The notes under the pieces: generated by a model
The model's input: only the letters and a program-made list of their open reading frames with translations
What the model was told of the DNA's origin: nothing
Database searches by the model: none
Source: Gordonia tangerina
GTDB taxonomy: Bacteria > Actinomycetota > Actinomycetes > Mycobacteriales > Mycobacteriaceae
Direction of reading: 5' to 3'
Assembly (NCBI RefSeq): GCF_021556435.1
Contig: NZ_JAKGCU010000030.1
Coordinates: 1-54,731 of the forward strand
Length of the DNA: 54,731 bases
Program-made: the position numbers and the translations under genes
Shown here: piece by piece, positions 42,463-49,856 of the stretch
How the letters are laid out: every line of letters begins with the position of its first letter
Numbering within the stretch: position 1 is the stretch's first letter

Positions 42463-43254
42463 TCAGGCACCGACGTACTTGTTGAAGTCCGGCACGCGCT
42501 TCTCGGCGAAGGCGGTGGCGCCCTCGAGGCCCTCGGGGGAGTGGGTGAACAGATCCAGCGCGCTCATCGCCATGTTCGACAGGCCCGCCTGGTGGTCGGT
42601 GTCGGCGTTGAAGCTCTGCTTGAGGAACTTGATGGTGGTGGGAGACTTCTCCGCGATCTCGGCGGCGACCTTCTTGGCCTCGTCGAGCAGGTCGGCGGCC
42701 GGGACCACCCAGTTCACCAGGCCCCAGCGCTCAGCGGTTTCCGCGTCGTACTGGCGGCAGAGGTACCAGATCTCGCGGGCGCGCTTCTCGCCGACAATGC
42801 GGGCGAGGAACGCCGAGCCGAACCCGGCGTCGAACGAACCGACCTTGGGGCCGGACTGGCCGAAGCGGGCGGTGTCGGCGGCGATGGTGAGGTCGCACAG
42901 CACGTGCAGCACGTGCCCGCCGCCGATGGCCAAGCCGTTGACGGCCGCGATCACCGGCTTGGGGATGTCGCGGATGGTCTTGTGCAGGTTCCCGATCTCG
43001 AACATGCCGCTCTCGGAGGGTCCGTAGTCACCGGTCTCCGCGCGTTGCTTCACGTCGCCGCCGGTGCAGAACGCCTTCTCGCCGGCACCGGTCAGGATCA
43101 CCGCCTGCACGTCGCGGTCGGCCCAGGCGCGCCGGAATGCGTTGATCATCTCCTCGACCGTCGTGGCCCGAAAGGCGTTGTAGCGCTGTGGTCGATTCAT
43201 CGTGATGATCGCGGTCGGTCCCTCGACGGTGTACTCGATGTCCTCGTAGTTCAT
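42463..43254 (-). CDS. badI: 2-ketocyclohexanecarboxyl-CoA hydrolase BadI
   Basis: A 263-residue crotonase-fold protein. The segments KAFCTGGDVKQR, AIGGGHVLHVLCDLTIA, FGQSGPKVGSFDAGFG and FLARIVGEKRAREIWYLC closely match BadI of R. palustris, which opens the ring of 2-ketocyclohexanecarboxyl-CoA to pimeloyl-CoA. MenB (naphthoate synthase) is the nearest alternative, but no menaquinone genes adjoin. ATG 43254 after AAGGAG is preferred to a TTG three codons upstream. It is the first gene of the operon. Confidence 0.82.
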   Translation of the reverse strand: MNYEDIEYTVEGPTAIITMNRPQRYNAFRATTVEEMINAFRRAWADRDVQAVILTGAGEKAFCTGGDVKQRAETGDYGPSESGMFEIGNLHKTIRDIPKPVIAAVNGLAIGGGHVLHVLCDLTIAADTARFGQSGPKVGSFDAGFGSAFLARIVGEKRAREIWYLCRQYDAETAERWGLVNWVVPAADLLDEAKKVAAEIAEKSPTTIKFLKQSFNADTDHQAGLSNMAMSALDLFTHSPEGLEGATAFAEKRVPDFNKYVGA

Positions 43255-43305
43255 GAACTCCAACTCCTTCCATCGGCGCGGATCGTGACCGCACTCTCAT
43301 AGTGA

Positions 43306-43321
43306 GTGAACGTACATTCAC
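43306..43321. promoter_or_regulatory. Predicted operator of the badI-aliB operon
   Basis: GTGAACGTACATTCAC is an inverted repeat with one mismatched pair around a GTAC centre, 52 bp upstream of the badI start. It is the only TetR-like palindrome before the operon, so the TetR at the operon's end is the likely binder. Confidence 0.55.
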
Positions 43322-43352
43322 GCTTTGAGACGTGTCAAGGGGTGATTGTTGC

Positions 43353-43406
43353 CGGCTGCGTATTGACGCAGCCGCAGCCATGGGATACACATGTTTCCCA
43401 TGGCTG
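43353..43406. repeat. Two adjoining inverted repeats over the MpaB gene start
   Basis: CGGCTGCG/CGCAGCCG (43353-43374, 6-bp loop) is followed at once by an 11-bp perfect inverted repeat, CAGCCATGGGA/TCCCATGGCTG (43375-43385 and 43396-43406), whose spacer also pairs in part. The second repeat covers both ATG candidates (43391, 43400) of the MpaB-type gene. It may be an operator or an mRNA fold that hides the start. Confidence 0.6.
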
Positions 43407-44446
43407 ACAGATCGTTTGATCCGCAGGGTGTCGAGCCCTTCGTCGGCGCTGCGGGGCTTCCGGGGTCCTCCGAATCCGCTGCGCCGCAACGCAAGCACCA
43501 TAGGGTATGGGCTGTAGACAGCGTCGAAGACGACGGGTATTTCGGTCGTCGGTCACTGTCATGGACGATCCTCGGCGGTACGCCCGTGCCACTGATGATT
43601 GCGCAGATCACCAATCTCCTCGAGGCGCCACATGTCGATTTTCAATCGGTGATGCTCGATCATGATCCGCTGTACCCGACGAACCGGAAGAAGCAGCGAG
43701 CCTGGCGCGGCGATCCGGCAACAAAAGGGGGTCGGATAACCGACAGGCTGCGGCGGACCGTCGTCGGTCCGTTACCGATCATTTTCGGCGACCGCGAGAC
43801 GGCCCGGCGATGCGCCGACAGGCTTGTCGCGTACCACCGCCCGATGCAGGGAATCAACAGCGACGACGGCGAGATGTACTCAGCGGTCGACCCCGACACC
43901 ATGTTGTTCGCGTCCGTCACCATCGCACACGGGGCTCTCCTTGCATACGAACGATTCGTGTTTCGGGACAGGCGGTTCCCGCGCCGGTTGCCCGAGTGCG
44001 ATCGGGACCAGTTCTTCGCCGAAACCGCAGAACTCGCGGTCCTCATGGGTGTCCCCAGGGATCGGATACCGGTTACGGCGCGAGATGTCGCCCACTACTA
44101 TCGCTCGCAGTCGTCCAAATACCGCAAGCGGCAGGGTTATTTCGGTAGTCAGCTACGTACGGCCAAGAGCCAGTTCAGGCTGACAGATGCCGACACGGCC
44201 GGCACCATGGCCGCCGACCTCCTGCTGGTGGGAACAACGTTTCTGGCCTATGGCGCGATTCCGCGTCCATGCCGACGCCTGCACCGCATTCCGCGCATCG
44301 CCGATCCGCTACTGGATCTGCTCTATCTGGCCTCTCTGCCTGCGTTCGCCCTGCTCCACGTCGGTCGACTCGGTCCGCGGTTGGTTGATGCATTCATCGG
44401 AGAGGGCAACGCAGAAGCCATCCGGCGGTCGCAGCTCGCTTGCTGA
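43391..44446 (+). CDS. Oxygenase MpaB family protein (DUF2236)
   Basis: A 351-residue protein of the MpaB/DUF2236 family, related to latex-clearing protein. Family-like features are FGDRETARRCADRLVAYHRPM with a potential heme-ligand His, YSAVDPDTMLFASVTIAHG and LLLVGTTFLAYGAIPRP near the C-terminus. Members bind heme b and cleave or oxidise hydrophobic substrates. The start is ATG 43391 or 43400; both lie inside a palindrome. A TetR gene follows on the same strand. The substrate is unknown. Confidence 0.75.
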   Translation: MFPMADRSFDPQGVEPFVGAAGLPGSSESAAPQRKHHRVWAVDSVEDDGYFGRRSLSWTILGGTPVPLMIAQITNLLEAPHVDFQSVMLDHDPLYPTNRKKQRAWRGDPATKGGRITDRLRRTVVGPLPIIFGDRETARRCADRLVAYHRPMQGINSDDGEMYSAVDPDTMLFASVTIAHGALLAYERFVFRDRRFPRRLPECDRDQFFAETAELAVLMGVPRDRIPVTARDVAHYYRSQSSKYRKRQGYFGSQLRTAKSQFRLTDADTAGTMAADLLLVGTTFLAYGAIPRPCRRLHRIPRIADPLLDLLYLASLPAFALLHVGRLGPRLVDAFIGEGNAEAIRRSQLAC

Positions 44447-44535
44447 GCGACTCGAGCATCGCGGAACCCGGATCGCAGTGGCAACCAGCGTCGCCTGGCT
44501 GCAACCCCATCGACCTCAGCGTGCATGATTGGCTC

Positions 44536-45168
44536 ATGGACGAGCCGATTGTCTGGCGCGGTCAAACCATGGACGACCGTTCCGCGGAACGCCGAGCGCA
44601 GCTTCTCGACGTGGGTTTCGACATGATCGGAACCCACGGCGCACCGAGCGTGACGCTCCGGGCGGTGTGTCGGGAGGCGGGCCTGAGTCCGCGCTACTTT
44701 TACGAGAGCTTCGCCGATCGAGAGGAGCTGCTCACAGCGGTGTACGACCACGCCGAGGCGGGTCTTCTCGCGCGGTTGGTCCCGGCGAACGAGGCCGCGC
44801 CGAAGCTGTCGATCCGCGAGATCATCGACATATGCGCCGAGTATTTCGAAGAAGACCCGCGTCGAGCGCGCACTCTGTTGCGAGAGCCGTTGTCGGATGA
44901 CGTTTTACGAGCACATCAAGCCGGTCGGTCGCCGGCGTTCCTGAGCGCAATCATCCCCGCGCTGGGGGGCGTGGACGATAAGCTGCTTCCACGTGACTCG
45001 ACCGAATTGTCGGTGTTGGCCGCGGCGCTCGCGGGTGTATCGATCTCGCTCTACCTCGAATGGCTCGATGGGCGTATCGAATTGAAGCGCGACGAACTCG
45101 CCGAGATGGCCGACCGACTCGTCACAGCGATCGCCGAAGTGGTTACCACGCGCGGCGAAGGCGGTTGA
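44536..45168 (+). CDS. TetR-family transcriptional regulator
   Basis: A 210-residue TetR with helix-turn-helix APSVTLRAVCREAGLSPRYFYESFADREELL. The ATG at 44536 was chosen as the frame upstream is not conserved-looking and overlaps the MpaB gene end. It lies 89 bp after the MpaB-type gene in the same direction and may control it through the palindromes at 43353-43406. It is convergent with another TetR gene, 2 bp apart. Confidence 0.85.
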   Translation: MDEPIVWRGQTMDDRSAERRAQLLDVGFDMIGTHGAPSVTLRAVCREAGLSPRYFYESFADREELLTAVYDHAEAGLLARLVPANEAAPKLSIREIIDICAEYFEEDPRRARTLLREPLSDDVLRAHQAGRSPAFLSAIIPALGGVDDKLLPRDSTELSVLAAALAGVSISLYLEWLDGRIELKRDELAEMADRLVTAIAEVVTTRGEGG

Positions 45169-45170
45169 CG

Positions 45171-45830
45171 CTACGTGTTGCGCCGCCGCCGTGTCATCGC
45201 CGAATGCGTCGTCTCCGAGTTGAGTGCGGGCACCGGTAGCGGGGTGAATCCCCGGTCATCGCTGCGTATTCCGTCCAGAAAGAACGTCAGGTAGCGCTCG
45301 TAGGCCTCCGGCGCCACGTCACGCGTGCTGTCGATTATTGGTGCCATTGCCGACTGGATGAATGTCACGTCGGTCGGCTCGAAGTCCTCGCGGACAACGC
45401 CGGCATCCTTCGCTCGGCGTACCAACTCGACGATCAATGGGGCGATCCGGACACGGACGTCGTTGATCCTGGCGTCGCCGAGGGTGGGGTCGTCGAGGAT
45501 CTGGTGCAGGCCGCGGTCGCCGAACTGCATCTTCAGGGTGCGTCGGAGGTAGCCGGCGAGCGCCGTCCACGGGTCCGGCTCGTCGAGAGCTTCGCGTGCC
45601 ACTGCTTCGACGGCTTGTAGTCGCTCTTCGAAAAGGGTGTCGATGACCTCTTCCTTGTTGGCGAAACGACGGTACGCGGTACCCACCCCGACGCCTGCGT
45701 GATGGGCGATGTCGTTGAGGGTGACGCCGAGTCCCTTCTCGGCAAACAGTTCCCGAGCCGCGTCCAGTAATCGCTCGCGGTTGATCGATGCATCCTTGCG
45801 CAGCGGTCGGGAGGAGTGCGCTTTCGCCAT
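45171..45830 (-). CDS. TetR-family regulator of the cupin/aldo-keto reductase operon
   Basis: A 219-residue TetR with helix-turn-helix GVTLNDIAHHAGVGVGTAYRRFANKEEVID and a C-terminal dimer domain. It is divergent from the cupin gene across 98 bp with two identical-form operators, CGGAT-N7-ATCCG, so it very probably represses both sides. The last residues are very basic (MTRRRRNT). The effector is likely a carbonyl or phenolic compound, given the neighbours, but that is a guess. Confidence 0.87.
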   Translation of the reverse strand: MAKAHSSRPLRKDASINRERLLDAARELFAEKGLGVTLNDIAHHAGVGVGTAYRRFANKEEVIDTLFEERLQAVEAVAREALDEPDPWTALAGYLRRTLKMQFGDRGLHQILDDPTLGDARINDVRVRIAPLIVELVRRAKDAGVVREDFEPTDVTFIQSAMAPIIDSTRDVAPEAYERYLTFFLDGIRSDDRGFTPLPVPALNSETTHSAMTRRRRNT

Positions 45831-45851
45831 ACAGCCACTGTAGCAGTGAAA

Positions 45852-45907
45852 CGGATTGACGGTATCCGCTTATTGGCATACGGTAGTAACCGGATGAACG
45901 ATATCCG
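45852..45907. promoter_or_regulatory. Two CGGAT-N7-ATCCG operators between tetR and cupin genes
   Basis: CGGAT-TGACGGT-ATCCG (45852-45868) and CGGAT-GAACGAT-ATCCG (45891-45907) share the same arms and 7-bp spacer, 39 bp apart. One suits the tetR promoter and the other the cupin promoter. The repeat of an exact format makes a chance origin unlikely. Confidence 0.75.
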
Positions 45908-45928
45908 TTAAGTCGTGAGGAGAATGGC

Positions 45929-46324
45929 ATGAAGTACACGCAGAGTGGCGGACAAACCGGCGCCGGACCCGAGGCGTGGTTCACCGGAACGGTTCAGATC
46001 GATGGCATTCGTAACCCGGACGAGCAGTCGGCGATCGGCTGCGCGCACGTCCGCTTCGCGCCGGGTGCCCGCACCGCCTGGCACCACCACCCAAAAGGGC
46101 AGACGCTGTACGTCACCGACGGGATCGGACTGGTAGCGACCCGCGACGGGGGAGCGCAGGAGATCCGGCCCGGCGACGTGGTGTACATCGAACCCGGTGA
46201 GGAGCACTGGCACGGCGCGACTCCCGATCGCTTCATGGCTCACGTCGCGATGCAGGAAGCCGACGAGAACGGCCAGGTCGTCACGTGGCTCGACCACGTC
46301 ACCGACGCCGAGTACACGGCCTGA
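45929..46324 (+). CDS. Single-domain cupin protein
   Basis: A 131-residue cupin. Motif 1 is AWHHHPKGQTLYVTDGIG with three histidines and a Gln (E in many families), and motif 2 is PGDVVYIEPGEEHWHGA. These ligands bind one metal. Such stand-alone cupins with TetR and aldo-keto reductase are common, often for carbonyl or quinone stress. The ATG follows GAGGAG. The AKR gene starts 28 bp past its stop, so the two form an operon. Confidence 0.82.
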   Translation: MKYTQSGGQTGAGPEAWFTGTVQIDGIRNPDEQSAIGCAHVRFAPGARTAWHHHPKGQTLYVTDGIGLVATRDGGAQEIRPGDVVYIEPGEEHWHGATPDRFMAHVAMQEADENGQVVTWLDHVTDAEYTA

Positions 46325-46352
46325 CGCGAACAGAGAACAGGAGCGAAAAGCC

Positions 46353-47207
46353 ATGATCTTCAACGAGACCTACACACTGGCCAACGACGTGCAGATCCCC
46401 AAGCTGGGTCTGGGCACCTGGTTCATCGACGACGACAAGGCCGCGCACGCCGTCCGGTCGGCCATCGACATCGGATACCGCAACATCGACACCGCCCAGG
46501 CCTATGGCAACGAACGCGGTGTCGGTGAGGGGGTGCGCACGAGCGGCGTCGCCCGCGGCGACCTGTTTGTCTCTACCAAGCTCGCCGCCGAGATCAAGGA
46601 CCATGCGGAGGCAGCGGCGGCGATCGATGAGTCACTGCGCACGATGGGCCTCGACTATATCGATCTGATGCTGATCCACAGCCCGCAGCCGTGGGCCGAC
46701 TGGCGTGGCGGCGACTACGCCGAGGGCAACCTCGAGGCGTGGCGCGCACTCGAAGAGGCCTATCGGGCCGGCAAGCTGCGCGCGATCGGTGTGTCGAACT
46801 TCCAGGCAAGCGACCTCGACAACATCCTTGCCAAGGGCACCATCGCCCCGCACGTGAATCAGATCCTCGTGCACGCGGGCAACACCCCGGTAGACCTGAT
46901 CGACTACTGCGAACAGAAGAACATCCTGGTCGAGGCGTACTCGCCGATCGGGCACGGTGAGGTGCTCAAGAATGACGAGGTTGCGGCAATTGCACAGCGC
47001 TACGAGGTGAGTGTGCCGCAGTTGTGCATCCGCTACACCCTGCAGCTGGGGGCGGTGTCGCTACCGAAGACTGCCAACCCCGAGCACATGCGTAGCAACG
47101 CGCAGGTCGACTTCACCATCTCCGATGAGGACATGGCAACCCTGCGCACCATGCGGATCGAGGACTACGGAGATGCCGCCGCGTTCCCGGTGTTCAGCGG
47201 CATGTGA
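46353..47207 (+). CDS. Aldo/keto reductase
   Basis: A 284-residue NADPH-dependent aldo-keto reductase. The catalytic tetrad is visible: Asp and Tyr in DTAQAYGNERGVG, Lys in FVSTKLAAE and His in LMLIHSPQPW. The nucleotide end shows SLPKTANPEHMRSNAQV. It reduces aldehydes or ketones to alcohols. It lies with the cupin under the divergent TetR and twin operators. A 13-bp stem hairpin follows its stop. Confidence 0.9.
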   Translation: MIFNETYTLANDVQIPKLGLGTWFIDDDKAAHAVRSAIDIGYRNIDTAQAYGNERGVGEGVRTSGVARGDLFVSTKLAAEIKDHAEAAAAIDESLRTMGLDYIDLMLIHSPQPWADWRGGDYAEGNLEAWRALEEAYRAGKLRAIGVSNFQASDLDNILAKGTIAPHVNQILVHAGNTPVDLIDYCEQKNILVEAYSPIGHGEVLKNDEVAAIAQRYEVSVPQLCIRYTLQLGAVSLPKTANPEHMRSNAQVDFTISDEDMATLRTMRIEDYGDAAAFPVFSGM

Positions 47208-47231
47208 CCCTCACGTCCGCGTGCCCGTCAG

Positions 47232-47284
47232 GTTCTGGCCGCAGTTTCAGGTTCCGGCTTGGAGCCAGTAGCTGCGGCCAGAAC
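47232..47284. terminator. Bidirectional terminator with nested hairpin
   Basis: GTTCTGGCCGCAG (47232-47244) pairs perfectly with CTGCGGCCAGAAC (47272-47284). Inside the loop GGCT-TGG-AGCC (47256-47266) forms a second hairpin. It lies between the convergent aldo-keto reductase and DUF2530 genes and can serve both. The stem is 13 bp with no mismatch. Confidence 0.75.
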
Positions 47285-47315
47285 TTTCGGCGGGTCAGTC
47301 CAGACCCTCGGGGCG

Positions 47316-47564
47316 TCAGTCGAGGCCCTGCTGGGCCGTTCGGTCACCGCGGCGCACGGCCGCGCGTTGGATGAGGACGATCGTCGTCCCTAGGACCCCG
47401 ACCGCGAGCCCGACCAGACACACTGCGAGCGTGCGATCGCCGCCCCATCCGCCGATCCACACCACTACCGTGGCGACGAGCCACGCGGCCATGCCGACGA
47501 TGATCACCGGTTCGGGGGCGCGCAGCGCGCGGGGGAGTTCCGGTATGTCTCGTGCGTCGGCCAT
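47316..47564 (-). CDS. DUF2530 membrane protein (Rv0879c-like)
   Basis: An 82-residue protein with two hydrophobic helices (VIIVGMAAWLVATVVVWIGG and LAVCLVGLAVGVLGTTIVLI). It starts MADARDIPELPRALRAPEP and ends in a charged tail. It matches the DUF2530 family and sits where Rv0879c does in M. tuberculosis, so it marks the return to the conserved backbone. Its start is only 22 bp from the divergent permease start, so the promoters must overlap. Function is unknown. Confidence 0.8.
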   Translation of the reverse strand: MADARDIPELPRALRAPEPVIIVGMAAWLVATVVVWIGGWGGDRTLAVCLVGLAVGVLGTTIVLIQRAAVRRGDRTAQQGLD

Positions 47565-47586
47565 GGCTTCAGAGTAACTTTCGACT

Positions 47587-49188
47587 GTGCCCACCGATCC
47601 GTCGAGCGAGCCCAGCACTGCGTCGACAGAACAAGGGTCGCCAGAACCCGCACATTCGTCGACATCATCCGACACTTCGCCCAGCGCTTCCGAACCGGCG
47701 CCGAGGGCGACCAACCCGGCGGCTGTGGAACCCGATCGGCCGCCGAGTGAACCGACCGGTGGCGTCGACCGCTTCTTCAAGATCAGTGAACGGGGATCGT
47801 CACTGACCCGCGAGGTCCGCGGCGGACTCGTCAGCTTCTTCACGATGGCCTACATCATCGTGCTCAACCCGATCATCATCGGCGGCATCCCCGGTGAACC
47901 GAAGAACGCCGACGTTCTGGGTAACGTGCTGCCGCTGGTCCAGGTCGCGGCGGTCACCGCGCTGGTCGCCGGTGTCATGTCGATCATCTTCGGGCTGGTC
48001 GCCAACTACCCGTTCGCCATCGCCACCGGACTGGGCATCAACAGCCTCCTGGCAGTCACCATCGCGCCCCAGGTCACCTGGCCCGAAGCGATGGGCCTGG
48101 TCGTCATCGACGGCATCATCATCGTGCTGCTGGCCGTCACCGGATTTCGCACCGCGGTGTTCAACGCGGTGCCGCCGGAACTCAAGGCCGCGATCGCCGC
48201 CGGCATCGGCGCGTTCATCGCCTTCATCGGTTTCGTCGACGCGGGATTCGTGCGGCGCGTCCCAGATGCCGCGAACACCACGGTGCCGGTGCAGCTGGGC
48301 ACCGACAACTCGATCAACACCGTCCCCACCCTGATCTTCTGCATCGGGGTACTCCTGATGGGAGTGCTCGTCGTCCGCCGAGTGCCCGGTGGTCTGCTGA
48401 TCGGGATCGTCATCACGACCGTCCTCTCGATCATCCTGGAAGCAACCCTCGACCTCGGGTCCAGTGCGGTCAACCCGGACGGCTGGAGTCTGTCGATTCC
48501 ACAGATCCCTGACGGGCTCGGCGGCCTGCCCGATCTCGCGCTGGTCGGTGATGTCGACCTGTTCGGTGCGTTCACACGTATCGGTGTGCTCGCCGCCTCG
48601 GTCCTCGTGTTCACCCTGGTGCTCTCGAACTTCTTTGACGCGATGGGCACGATGACGGGCCTCGGCAAAGAAGCCGGCCTGTCCGACGCCAAGGGCAACC
48701 TGCCCGGTGTGGGCAAGGCGCTGGTCGTCGAGGGCACTGGCGCCATCGCCGGCGGCGTCGCATCCTCGTCGTCGAACACGGTGTTCGTCGAATCGGCCTC
48801 CGGCATCGCCGAAGGCGCCCGCACCGGCCTGGCCAATGTCGTTACCGGCGGTCTGTTCCTGCTGGCCATGTTCTTGACGCCGCTGTACGAGATCGTGCCG
48901 CTCGAAGCCGTCGCACCCGCGCTGGTGGTGGTGGGTGCCATGATGATCGGCCAGCTCACCACGGTCGACTTCACCAAGTTCTACTACGCGCTGCCGGCGT
49001 TCCTGACCGTGGTGATCATGCCGTTCACCTATTCCATCGCCAACGGCATCGGCGTCGGGTTCATCAGCTGGGTGGTCCTCAATGCGGCGGCCGGACGAGC
49101 GCGGTCGGTGCATCCGCTGCTGTGGATCATCGCCGCGGTGTTTCTCGCCTACTTCGCGCGCGGACCGATCTACGACCTCGTCGGATGA
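47587..49188 (+). CDS. NCS2/AzgA-type purine permease
   Basis: A 533-residue transporter. The first 60 residues are Ser/Thr/Pro-rich and cytosolic. Then come about 12 to 14 helices with NCS2 AzgA motifs: EVRGGLVSFFTMAYIIVLNP, ATGLGINSLLAVTIAP, NFFDAMGTMTGLGKEAGL and SSSSNTVFVESASGIAEGAR. Members import adenine, guanine or hypoxanthine with protons. The GTG start is 22 bp from the divergent DUF2530 start. It is an addition to the Rv0879c-Rv0880 order. Confidence 0.87.
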   Translation: MPTDPSSEPSTASTEQGSPEPAHSSTSSDTSPSASEPAPRATNPAAVEPDRPPSEPTGGVDRFFKISERGSSLTREVRGGLVSFFTMAYIIVLNPIIIGGIPGEPKNADVLGNVLPLVQVAAVTALVAGVMSIIFGLVANYPFAIATGLGINSLLAVTIAPQVTWPEAMGLVVIDGIIIVLLAVTGFRTAVFNAVPPELKAAIAAGIGAFIAFIGFVDAGFVRRVPDAANTTVPVQLGTDNSINTVPTLIFCIGVLLMGVLVVRRVPGGLLIGIVITTVLSIILEATLDLGSSAVNPDGWSLSIPQIPDGLGGLPDLALVGDVDLFGAFTRIGVLAASVLVFTLVLSNFFDAMGTMTGLGKEAGLSDAKGNLPGVGKALVVEGTGAIAGGVASSSSNTVFVESASGIAEGARTGLANVVTGGLFLLAMFLTPLYEIVPLEAVAPALVVVGAMMIGQLTTVDFTKFYYALPAFLTVVIMPFTYSIANGIGVGFISWVVLNAAAGRARSVHPLLWIIAAVFLAYFARGPIYDLVG

Positions 49189-49213
49189 GCGCGGTCAGCC
49201 CCGTTGTGTACGT

Positions 49214-49229
49214 CGTTGGTACGACAACG
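49214..49229. promoter_or_regulatory. Inverted repeat upstream of the marR gene
   Basis: CGTTG-GTACGA-CAACG is a perfect 5-bp inverted repeat with a 6-bp spacer, 118 bp before the MarR start. Further on lie ACGC-TTA-GCGT (49287-49297) and the palindrome ACCACGTGGT (49303-49312). One of these is likely the MarR operator; position alone cannot tell which. Confidence 0.4.
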
Positions 49230-49347
49230 CCGGTTCGCATTCGCAAAAACTGACGTTAACCCGTTGCAAGACCGCGGAAGTGAATTACGCTTAGCGTTGG
49301 GAACCACGTGGTCTCAGATTTGACTCGCTCGGAACGGACACGGCGGC

Positions 49348-49815
49348 ATGACGATCTCACAGCTCACTCGCGAAGACACCATCCTCTCGGACCGGACGCT
49401 GTCTGGGGAATTGTCGCTGGCGGTGGTCCGACTCGCCAGACGGCTGCGCGGCAGGCGCGCCAGCAAGGTCGTCTCGCTGACACAGCTCTCCGCGCTGCAC
49501 ACACTGCACCACGAGGGTCCGATGACTCCTGGCGCCCTGGCCCTGGCCGAACGGGTGCAGCCGCCCTCGATGACCCGGGTCATCGCCTCGCTGTCCGACC
49601 TGGGCATGGTCAAACGCGAGCCGCATCCCACCGACGGGCGGCAGGCGATCGTGACGCTGTCGCAGAAGGGCAGCGATGTGATCACCGCCGAGCGTGATGC
49701 GCGGGAGGAGTGGCTCAGTGCGCGCCTCGACGAACTCACACCCGAGGAGCGCTTAACCCTCGCGGCCGTCGTGCCGATTATCAACAAGGTCATCACCAGC
49801 GACGATGATCGCTGA
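49348..49815 (+). CDS. MarR-family transcriptional regulator (Rv0880-like)
   Basis: A 155-residue MarR winged-helix protein: LTQLSALHTLHHEGPMTPGALALAERVQPPSMTRVIASL is the helix-turn-helix, and MVKREPHPTDGRQAIVTLSQKG the wing with its conserved DGR. It matches Rv0880 in position and type. Three palindromes upstream may be its operators, so autoregulation is likely. It is convergent with the Eis-like gene. The signal is unknown. Confidence 0.88.
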   Translation: MTISQLTREDTILSDRTLSGELSLAVVRLARRLRGRRASKVVSLTQLSALHTLHHEGPMTPGALALAERVQPPSMTRVIASLSDLGMVKREPHPTDGRQAIVTLSQKGSDVITAERDAREEWLSARLDELTPEERLTLAAVVPIINKVITSDDDR

Positions 49816-49856
49816 GTGAATCCCGACCAGCGGGCCGCGCTACCAGTTGCGGACAG

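Noticed and set aside
47800..49113. A 437-codon open frame antisense to the purine permease
   Set aside because: It is rich in His, Asp, Arg and Gly and has no domain; high-GC genes give such mirror frames, and the sense frame is a clear transporter.
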